Source of the DNA: an uncultured Dorea sp.
GTDB taxonomy: Bacteria > Bacillota > Clostridia > Lachnospirales > Lachnospiraceae
Direction of reading: 5' to 3'
Assembly: GCA_910579335.1 (NCBI GenBank)
Contig: CAJTUQ010000049.1
Location: 4,407-20,004 of the forward strand
Length of the DNA: 15,598 bases
Shown: positions 7,156 to 12,780 of the stretch, piece after piece
Position numbering within the stretch: position 1 is the first letter of the stretch
How the letters are laid out: each line of letters begins with the position of its first letter
Made by a program: the position numbers and the translations under genes
The notes under the pieces: model-generated
The model's input: only the letters and a program-made list of their open reading frames with translations
Told to the model about the DNA's origin: nothing
The model's database searches: none

Positions 7156-8098
7156 AACGATAAGAAAGATGGTACGGGAGACGAGAGTGGACAAATCTTC
7201 ATTGATTTATCCTGTCTTTGTGAAGGACGGGACAGGACTTCGGGAAGCGATACCCTCTATGGAAGGGCAGTACCGCTACAGCGTGGACCGGCTGCCCTAT
7301 GCGTTGGAGGAGATTTTGAAGTCCGGTGTAAGTTCTGTGATGCTTTTTGGGATTCCAAAGCATAAAGATGAAAAGGCGAGCCAGGCATATGCTGGAGACG
7401 GGATTATCCAGCGGGCGCTTCGCGAAGCGAAGAGGACATTTCCGGAGCTTTACTGCATTACGGACGTGTGCTTGTGCGAGTATACGTCGCACGGCCATTG
7501 CGGAATGCTCTGCGGCCGGGAGGTAGACAATGATTCTACGCTTCAGGTGCTGGCGGAGACTGCGCTTTCCCATGTGCAGGCTGGCGCCGACATGGTCGCT
7601 CCGTCAGACATGATGGATGGAAGGGTGGCGGCAATCCGGAGGGTTCTTGATGAGAACCGTTTTACGAATACGCCTATTATGTCCTATGCGGTAAAGTATG
7701 CGTCAGGCTTTTACGCCCCGTTTCGGGATGCGGCGGATTCCGCACCGGCGTTCGGCAGCCGCAGAAGCTATCAGATGGATTACCACAACAGCAGAGAGGG
7801 AATCAAGGAAGTGCTTCTCGATGAGGAGGAAGGTGCGGATATCGTTATGGTGAAGCCTGCGCTTGCATATCTGGATATGGTCGTGAAGGTAAAAGAGGCG
7901 ACGAATCTTCCGGTAGCGGCCTACAGTGTCAGCGGAGAATATGCCATGATTAAAGCGGCGGCAGGAAGAGGGTGGATCGATGAGAGGAGTATCGTGTGCG
8001 AGACGGCCGTTGCAGCGTTTCGAGCCGGGGTGCAGAGTTATCTGACCTATTATGCGAAAGAGCTTGCAGGATATATGGATGAAGGACTTATTGGGTAG
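7121..8098 (+). CDS. hemB: Porphobilinogen synthase (delta-aminolevulinate dehydratase), zinc type
   Basis: Condenses two 5-aminolevulinate molecules to porphobilinogen, the substrate of HemC. The 325-residue length is normal. The Zn-binding motif DVCLCEYTSHGHCG (residues 115-128) supplies C117, C119 and C127, so this is the zinc rather than the magnesium class. The Schiff-base lysines are K192 in SYAVKYAS and K245 in VMVKPAL. Other signatures are MLFGIPKHKD (74-83), VAPSDMMDGRVAAIR (159-173) and VAAYSVSGEYAM (265-276). The ATG at 7121 lies inside the end of cobA-hemD, with AAGGAG 10 bases upstream. The 35-base overlap suggests translational coupling. hemL, a frequent neighbour in Clostridia, is not next. 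Confidence 0.97.
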   Translation: MVKRPRRLRGSETIRKMVRETRVDKSSLIYPVFVKDGTGLREAIPSMEGQYRYSVDRLPYALEEILKSGVSSVMLFGIPKHKDEKASQAYAGDGIIQRALREAKRTFPELYCITDVCLCEYTSHGHCGMLCGREVDNDSTLQVLAETALSHVQAGADMVAPSDMMDGRVAAIRRVLDENRFTNTPIMSYAVKYASGFYAPFRDAADSAPAFGSRRSYQMDYHNSREGIKEVLLDEEEGADIVMVKPALAYLDMVVKVKEATNLPVAAYSVSGEYAMIKAAAGRGWIDERSIVCETAVAAFRAGVQSYLTYYAKELAGYMDEGLIG

Positions 8099-8115
8099 GA
8101 AGGAGAATGTTTGGC

Positions 8116-9141
8116 ATGTTATCATTTGAAAGCGATTATACGACAGGGGCGCATAAAAATATTTTAAACCGTATGCAGGAGATAAATTTAGAGCAGCAGA
8201 AGGGTTACGGAGGAGACAAGATTTGTGAGAGCGCAAAAGAAAAAATCCGGAAAGCCTGCGAATGTGAGGATGCACAGATACAATTCCTCGTAGGAGGAAC
8301 ACAGGCCAATGCAATCGTGACGGCATCAATGCTGAAACGGTACGAAGGTGTCGTGGCAGCACGGACAGGGCATGTAAGCGTCCATGAGGCGGGGGCAATT
8401 GAGTATACCGGACACAAGGTGCTTGAAATCTGCGGACATGACGGGAAAATAGATGCAGGTGAGCTCTCTGAGTTTCTTAAAACCTTCTGGGACGACGGAA
8501 ACCATGAGCACATGGTGTTTCCGGGGATGGTATATATCTCGCATCCTACGGAATACGGGACACTGTACAGCTTAAAAGAACTTGGGGACATTTCAGGCGT
8601 GTGTAAGGAGTACGATATTCCGCTGTATCTTGACGGGGCAAGGCTTGGCTATGGGCTGGCGAGTATGTCTGCGGATGTAACGCTTCCTGATATTGCGCGG
8701 TACTGCGATGCTTTTTACATCGGCGGTACGAAGGTAGGTGCATTGTTCGGTGAGGCGGTTGTATTTACAAAGAAGAATATGCCGAAATATTTTATGACGA
8801 TGGTAAAGCAGCAGGGCGGACTTCTTGCAAAGGGATGGCTTTTAGGGCTTCAGTTCGATACGCTGTTTACGGATGGCTTGTATTATGAAATCAGTAAGAA
8901 CGCAATTGACATGGCAGAACTGATAAAAAACGGATTCCAGAAAAAGGGATACAGATTTTTTATTGATTCCCCGACGAACCAGCAGTTTATTATCATGGAA
9001 AATGAGCGGATAGAGCAATTAAAGAGCAAGGCGGCGTTTAGTTTCTGGGAAAAGTACGACGAGAGCCATACGGTCGTGCGATTTGCCACAAGCTGGGCTA
9101 CAAGGAGGGAAGACGCAGAGGAATTGTGCAGGATCATTTAG
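8116..9141 (+). CDS. Threonine aldolase / beta-eliminating lyase family PLP enzyme
   Basis: A fold-type I PLP enzyme of about 341 residues related to low-specificity L-threonine aldolase, which splits threonine to glycine and acetaldehyde. The N-terminus SFESDYTTGAHKNIL is characteristic. VGGTQANAIV forms the phosphate-binding region, AARTGHVSVHEAGAIE carries the His stacking on the cofactor, PLYLDGARLGY holds the PLP-binding Asp, and FYIGGTKVGALFGEAVVF holds the probable Schiff-base Lys. The exact substrate is uncertain, because this subgroup also includes other beta-eliminating lyases. Two starts are possible, 8107 and 8116. I prefer 8116: AAGGAG (8100-8105) is 10 bases away, versus one base for 8107, and the homology begins at MLSFESDY. 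It is the last gene before a strong terminator, so it is probably co-transcribed with hemB. Confidence 0.85.
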   Translation: MLSFESDYTTGAHKNILNRMQEINLEQQKGYGGDKICESAKEKIRKACECEDAQIQFLVGGTQANAIVTASMLKRYEGVVAARTGHVSVHEAGAIEYTGHKVLEICGHDGKIDAGELSEFLKTFWDDGNHEHMVFPGMVYISHPTEYGTLYSLKELGDISGVCKEYDIPLYLDGARLGYGLASMSADVTLPDIARYCDAFYIGGTKVGALFGEAVVFTKKNMPKYFMTMVKQQGGLLAKGWLLGLQFDTLFTDGLYYEISKNAIDMAELIKNGFQKKGYRFFIDSPTNQQFIIMENERIEQLKSKAAFSFWEKYDESHTVVRFATSWATRREDAEELCRII

Positions 9142-9164
9142 TGCGGCAAACGCAGCGGCGCGCT

Positions 9165-9209
9165 AAAAAAGACAGTCATGCAGGAACTTTATAAGCAGAC
9201 TGTCTTTTT
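9165..9209. terminator. Bidirectional intrinsic terminator between the PLP enzyme and aroA
   Basis: AAAAAGACAGTC (from 9166) pairs with GACTGTCTTTTT (9198-9209), and the stem is extended by TGC/GCA after a one-base bulge. The A run on one arm and T run on the other give a U tract in both directions. It lies 23 bases after the PLP-enzyme stop and 20 bases beyond the aroA stop. Confidence 0.85.
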
Positions 9210-9229
9210 ATTATATGAATACAGACTTT

Positions 9230-10528
9230 TTAATACAGACTTTCCAGCGACGCGAAAAATTCCGGATAAGATACATCTACGCACTGGCTGTCTTCAATTA
9301 CTGTCTCACTGGAAGCGGCAAGCCCCGCCACGGCAAAGGACATGGCGATACGGTGGTCGAGGCGGCTTTGAATGTGTGCGCCGGACAACGGCGCGCCCCC
9401 TTCGATAATCATACCGTCATCTGTCGGGGTGACGGAAGCTCCCATTGCTTTTAAATTTTCCGTGACCGTGACGATACGGTTCGTTTCCTTTACCTTCAGC
9501 TCGGCGGCGTCTTTGATAAGGGTAGTTCCTTCGGCGCAGGCGGCCATGACGGCCAGAATCGGAATCTCATCGATGAGTGTGGGAATGAGCGCTCCTTCGA
9601 TGTCGGTTCCTTTCAGAGCACTGGATTTTACAAGGATGTCCGCGCGCCCCTCGCCGCCCTCAAAAGAGCGGTTCACAAGAGTGATGTCCGCCCCCATAGA
9701 TTCACACACCTTTAGGAAACCGGCGCGGGTGAAATTGGTGCCTACATTTTTTACAAGGATTTCCGAATGGGGAATCAGTAATCCGGCCGCAATAAAGTAC
9801 GCTGCGGAAGAGATGTCTCCCGGCACAAGAATCTGCTGTCCGAAAAGCTCCCGGCACGGTTCTGTCTGTGCAGTGGCGCTGCCGTCCCTATGCATGGTGG
9901 AGGTCACGCATGCACCGAAATTCTGCAGCATGAGCTCTGTATGATTGCGAGACAGGGACGGTTCTGTCACGGACGTTTCCTCATCGGCATAAAGCCCGGC
10001 AAGAAGAATGGCGGACTTTACCTGTGCGGATGCGACCGGGGAATGATAGTGAATGCCGCACAGATTGCCCGGATTGATACGTAAAGGGGCGCAGTCATCG
10101 TGGTTGAGACTTGTGATGTCTGCCCCCATGCTGTTTAAGGGAGCTATGATTCTTGCCATCGGTCTGGAATTTAAGGAGGCGTCTCCGGACAATGTGGAAG
10201 AAAAGCTCTGTCCGGCAAGGATTCCGGCAAGAAGCCTTGTCGTAGTCCCACTGTTGCCGGTATCGAGTATGCCGTCCGGGGGAGTAAGCCCTCGAAGCCC
10301 TCTGCCGTGCACAAGAATATACTCTTTTTTTTCTTCGATTTCCACGCCCATCCGGCGGAAACACCCGATGGTAGAGAGACAGTCCGCACTTTTAAGAAAA
10401 TGTGTGATTTCGGTCGTTCCCTGTGCAATGGAACCAAGCATAATGGAACGGTGGGAGATGGATTTGTCTCCCGGAATATCAATTTCGCCCTTCAGCCCGC
10501 AAGACGGCTGGATATATCTAACGCTCAT
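9230..10528 (-). CDS. aroA: 3-phosphoshikimate 1-carboxyvinyltransferase (EPSP synthase)
   Basis: Transfers the enolpyruvyl group of PEP to shikimate 3-phosphate, the sixth step of the shikimate pathway. The protein is 432 residues, normal for the family. Motifs are IPGDKSISHRS (residues 18-28), LDTGNSGTTTRLLAG (88-102), SLNSRPMARI (118-127), SAQVKSAILLAGL (167-179), SRNHTELML (193-201), VPGDISSAAYFIAAGLL (235-251), IDEIPILAVMA (319-329), VKETNRI (346-352) and DHRIAMSFAVAGL (391-403). The GNSGTTxR form resembles Bacillus/Streptococcus-type enzymes more than E. coli AroA. The open frame extends to 10618, but the ATG at 10528 fits family alignment and overlaps the tyrA stop by 11 bases. The ribosome site is weak (AGG about 10 bases upstream), consistent with coupling to tyrA. 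The gene ends at the shared terminator. Confidence 0.96.
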   Translation of the reverse strand: MSVRYIQPSCGLKGEIDIPGDKSISHRSIMLGSIAQGTTEITHFLKSADCLSTIGCFRRMGVEIEEKKEYILVHGRGLRGLTPPDGILDTGNSGTTTRLLAGILAGQSFSSTLSGDASLNSRPMARIIAPLNSMGADITSLNHDDCAPLRINPGNLCGIHYHSPVASAQVKSAILLAGLYADEETSVTEPSLSRNHTELMLQNFGACVTSTMHRDGSATAQTEPCRELFGQQILVPGDISSAAYFIAAGLLIPHSEILVKNVGTNFTRAGFLKVCESMGADITLVNRSFEGGEGRADILVKSSALKGTDIEGALIPTLIDEIPILAVMAACAEGTTLIKDAAELKVKETNRIVTVTENLKAMGASVTPTDDGMIIEGGAPLSGAHIQSRLDHRIAMSFAVAGLAASSETVIEDSQCVDVSYPEFFASLESLY

Positions 10529-11612
10529 ATACAATATACCTGAATTTCTGCAGTAATTTTGCGGCCCTTTTGGAAGATGCCTCGTCATAAAATTCAATGC
10601 GCAGAACCCCTTCTTCAAATTCTCTGTTGTTTACAATCCCTATATTTTTTATGTTCAGCCCGTTAGAGGCAAGAATTGTTGCGATTGCAGCGATTCCCCC
10701 GGCTTCGTCAATGATGTCGCAGTATACGGCGTAAGCTTTTTTAATTGGGCCAGACGAGGCGGATGGAATCGCATTGCGGTAATTTCTGGACGAATCAAAA
10801 TTCCTGTATAGGCTCTGCTCGTCCGAATCATCAATCAGTCTCTTGAAATCCTGCAGGGATTCGATGTAGCTGCCAAGAATTTCCGAGATGTTTTTTCTGT
10901 TAGAAAGGCAAATGTGCTGCCACATAGTGGGAGAGGAGGAAGCAATGCGCGTAATGTCCTTAAAACCTCCTGCCGCAAGATTTTTCATCAGTTCTTCCTT
11001 CGTATCATGATCCCTTATAAAGTTGACCAGGCTGGAAGCGATGATATGCGGCAGATGGCTGATGGCGCCGGTCACATAATCATGCTGTCCGTAGTCAAGG
11101 ACGAGGGGAATCGCATGCAGGGTTTTGATAAATTCTTCAAAGCGGTTGATTTTTTCCTGCGAGACCTCTTTGGACGGCGTCAGGATATAGTATGCATTTT
11201 CTATCAGCATGGCCTTTGAATTGGAAAATCCGGTTTTTTCCGACCCAGCCATAGGATGTCCGCCGATAAAGTATTTACCCATTCCCAGAGCCTGGGCTTC
11301 CTCATTGATATTCGTCTTTACGCTGCCTACGTCTGTCAGGATGCAGTCATGGCTCAGGAAGGGTTTCATCTGTTTCAAATATGCGGCATTGCACACAACG
11401 GGCGCGCATAGGAAGATATAGCTGCACTGGCGGAAATTGCCGTCAATGGCAGTGGCCGCCACGTTGATAATAGATTCCTGCGTTGCAAGTGCAAGCGCTT
11501 CTTTATTTTTGTCAAAAGCTACGATTTCATAATCGGGATAATATTGGCGGATGGCTTTTGCAATAGAGCCGCCAATCAAACCCAGACCGATAAAACCTAT
11601 CTTATGCTTCAT
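10518..11612 (-). CDS. tyrA: Prephenate dehydrogenase with C-terminal ACT domain
   Basis: Oxidatively decarboxylates prephenate to 4-hydroxyphenylpyruvate for tyrosine synthesis. The 364-residue product begins with a Rossmann nucleotide-binding motif, KIGFIGLGLIGGSIAKAI (residues 4-21). It then shows LTDVGSVKTNI (92-102), FIGGHPMAGSEKTGF (115-129) and TGAISHLPHIIASSLV (181-196), with the catalytic and substrate-binding His residues. An ACT domain at about 294-362 (DEAGGIAAIATILASNGLNI) probably mediates feedback by tyrosine. The true start is the ATG at 11612, preceded by GGGAGG 6 bases away; the upstream open frame runs into the promoter. The end overlaps aroA by 11 bases. Transcription starts from the consensus promoter at 11668-11696. 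Confidence 0.95.
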   Translation of the reverse strand: MKHKIGFIGLGLIGGSIAKAIRQYYPDYEIVAFDKNKEALALATQESIINVAATAIDGNFRQCSYIFLCAPVVCNAAYLKQMKPFLSHDCILTDVGSVKTNINEEAQALGMGKYFIGGHPMAGSEKTGFSNSKAMLIENAYYILTPSKEVSQEKINRFEEFIKTLHAIPLVLDYGQHDYVTGAISHLPHIIASSLVNFIRDHDTKEELMKNLAAGGFKDITRIASSSPTMWQHICLSNRKNISEILGSYIESLQDFKRLIDDSDEQSLYRNFDSSRNYRNAIPSASSGPIKKAYAVYCDIIDEAGGIAAIATILASNGLNIKNIGIVNNREFEEGVLRIEFYDEASSKRAAKLLQKFRYIVYER

Positions 11613-11624
11613 GGTATTCCTCCC

Positions 11625-11659
11625 AAAATGACATGCTGACAGCGGATTTGCTGCATTTT
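11625..11659 (-). promoter_or_regulatory. Stem-loop at the 5' end of the tyrA-aroA leader
   Basis: AAAATG (11625-11630) pairs with CATTTT (11654-11659), and inside it CAGC (11640-11643) pairs with GCTG (11650-11653) across a 6-base loop. Nine bases on one side are unpaired. With a transcript start near 11661 the hairpin would form the very 5' end of the mRNA and stop directly against the tyrA ribosome site GGGAGG (minus strand, 11624-11619). It could stabilise the message or tune initiation; this is inferred. Confidence 0.3.
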
Positions 11660-11667
11660 TGTTTAAC

Positions 11668-11696
11668 ATTCTATATTCTAATTTCAGTTTTGTCAA
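11668..11696 (-). promoter_or_regulatory. Promoter of tyrA-aroA
   Basis: On the minus strand, a perfect -35 TTGACA (11696-11691), a 17-base spacer and a -10 TAGAAT (11673-11668). The predicted start is near 11661, giving a leader of about 49 bases before the tyrA ATG. The -35 lies two bases after the stop of the upstream HAD gene, so there is no room for a terminator between them and read-through from the HAD gene is likely. Confidence 0.7.
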
Positions 11697-11698
11697 AT

Positions 11699-12529
11699 TC
11701 AGACATCCTTCATTTGTCCGGATTGATAAAGATACGCAAGCCACCGGGCGACGCCGTCTTCCTCATTAGATAAAAGAATGCCTGCAGCATGCTTTTTTAA
11801 ATCTTCATGGGCATTTTCAACGGCATAGCTTTCATCAGCCAATTGAAACAGGTCGATGTCATTTTTCCCATCGCCGAATGCAATTATTTTTTCACATCCC
11901 AACAGTGACTTTAACTGCCTTGCAGCGTTTGCTTTTGAGGCGTTTTTCGGCATAATTTCCAGCCATTGCTCGTTTGTATAGAGATCGGTCTGATAGACGC
12001 AATGAAAGCTGCCCTTATATTTTTCATATAGCGGTTTCAGTTTGTGAGGTTCGTCTATACAAGTGATATAGAAAAGGTTTCCTGATTTTAGCTTGGCGGC
12101 TGAGTTTACTGCATTCGTACGAGCATCCCCTTTTCGGCTGTCAAGAAATTTCTGCATTCCCACGGTGCACAATTCAGGCACAAATGAAAATTTTTCTTTG
12201 CCGTCTATACGCGCATACACGATCGGATAAACCTTATTTCTAAACAAATCATCAAGCGCTTCATACACCGAAGCGTCAAAATAATTTGCAATCAGGATAT
12301 CTTCCGTTACATTGTCGACGACAAATGCTCCATTGTATACAATCAGCGGAATTTTGACGGCGATTCCTTCTGCCGCTTTTTTAGCGGTTATCAAAGAACG
12401 GGCGGTTGCATAGGAAAAAAGCATGCCCCGTTCAGTTAAGTCATTTATCACAGTATTTGTAAATTCTGAAGTCCTCTCATTGTTTCTTAATAAAGTCCCG
12501 TCCAAGTCGGACACATATAAAGTTCTCAT
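11699..12529 (-). CDS. HAD-superfamily hydrolase, Cof type (IIB)
   Basis: A 276-residue cytosolic phosphatase-like protein. HAD motif I is YVSDLDGTLL (residues 5-14), with the nucleophile Asp8 and acid Asp10. Motif II is the Thr in YATAR (40-44), motif III is Lys199 in ASKANA, and motif IV is FGDGKNDIDLF (218-228). The cap between residues about 80 and 185 is of the C2B kind seen in Cof/YidA proteins, which dephosphorylate sugar phosphates, PLP or flavin precursors. The substrate is not predictable. The frame opens at 12583, but that ATG lies upstream of the predicted transcript start and has no ribosome site. The ATG at 12529 places the DxD motif at the usual distance from the N-terminus. 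Its ribosome site is weak. It precedes tyrA-aroA on the same strand with an 86-base gap. Confidence 0.88.
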   Translation of the reverse strand: MRTLYVSDLDGTLLRNNERTSEFTNTVINDLTERGMLFSYATARSLITAKKAAEGIAVKIPLIVYNGAFVVDNVTEDILIANYFDASVYEALDDLFRNKVYPIVYARIDGKEKFSFVPELCTVGMQKFLDSRKGDARTNAVNSAAKLKSGNLFYITCIDEPHKLKPLYEKYKGSFHCVYQTDLYTNEQWLEIMPKNASKANAARQLKSLLGCEKIIAFGDGKNDIDLFQLADESYAVENAHEDLKKHAAGILLSNEEDGVARWLAYLYQSGQMKDV

Positions 12530-12569
12530 ACTTTTTACCGTTTTTGTGCTGTTGATTTTTTGCATATAT

Positions 12570-12599
12570 ATTGTATCATTCATATATGAATTTTTTCAA
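12570..12599 (-). promoter_or_regulatory. Promoter of the HAD gene with a palindromic spacer
   Basis: On the minus strand, TTGAAA (12599-12594), an 18-base spacer and TACAAT (12575-12570). The predicted start is near 12563, about 34 bases before the ATG at 12529. Most of the spacer is a perfect 14-base palindrome, ATTCATATATGAAT (12578-12591), placed where a dimeric repressor could block RNA polymerase. Confidence 0.45.
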
Positions 12600-12708
12600 T
12601 ACAATCCTGTCTTGCGAAGATAGCGACACCCGGCAGCCGCCTATGGCAAAGGAATCTTTCATTGGAGCTTTCCCGGCATTTGCAATGATGGAACTTTTGA
12701 ATAAATAA
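12600..12708. other. Unexplained GC-rich intergenic block with a possible 40-codon ORF
   Basis: This stretch between the divergent HAD and EF-G-like genes is visibly richer in G+C (for example 12622-12644) than the AT-rich promoters on either side. CCCGGCA occurs twice, near 12629 and 12671. TCATTG and CAATGA flank the second copy as a 6-base inverted repeat with an 18-base loop. On the plus strand an ATG at 12586 opens a 40-residue frame ending in IGAFPAFAMMELLNK with TAA at 12706-12708. On the minus strand 12662-12576 could encode 28 residues. Neither has a convincing ribosome site, and I recognise no riboswitch class. It may be a gene remnant, an RNA or a leader. Confidence 0.3.
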
Positions 12709-12709
12709 G

Positions 12710-12738
12710 TTGTAATGTGAAAGAAATTTTAGTACAAT
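12710..12738 (+). promoter_or_regulatory. Promoter of the EF-G-like gene
   Basis: TTGTAA (12710-12715), a 17-base spacer and TACAAT (12733-12738). The predicted start is near 12745, leaving about 36 bases before the ATG at 12781. A strong AAGGAGG (12765-12771) lies in that leader, nine bases from the ATG. Confidence 0.6.
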
Positions 12739-12780
12739 GTGTATATGAGATTTTTCTAAATAACAAGGAGGCAGCTAAAT

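Noticed and set aside
10529..10618. Thirty-residue N-terminal extension of AroA
   Set aside because: It is simply the open frame inside tyrA; EPSP synthases start close to the IPGDKSISHRS motif, matching the ATG at 10528.
12576..12662. 28-codon minus-strand ORF (MKDSFAIGGC...) upstream of the HAD gene
   Set aside because: It has only a poor GGGAAAG-like ribosome site, recalls no family, and its 3' end runs into the HAD promoter, so coding is not supported. It is kept only as part of the unexplained block.
12605..12690. Cyclic di-GMP (GEMM-I) riboswitch on the minus strand
   Set aside because: A GCTGCCGGGTGTCGC stretch resembles the 3' half of GEMM-I, but the diagnostic GCAAAGCC and GGCAAACC parts are absent.
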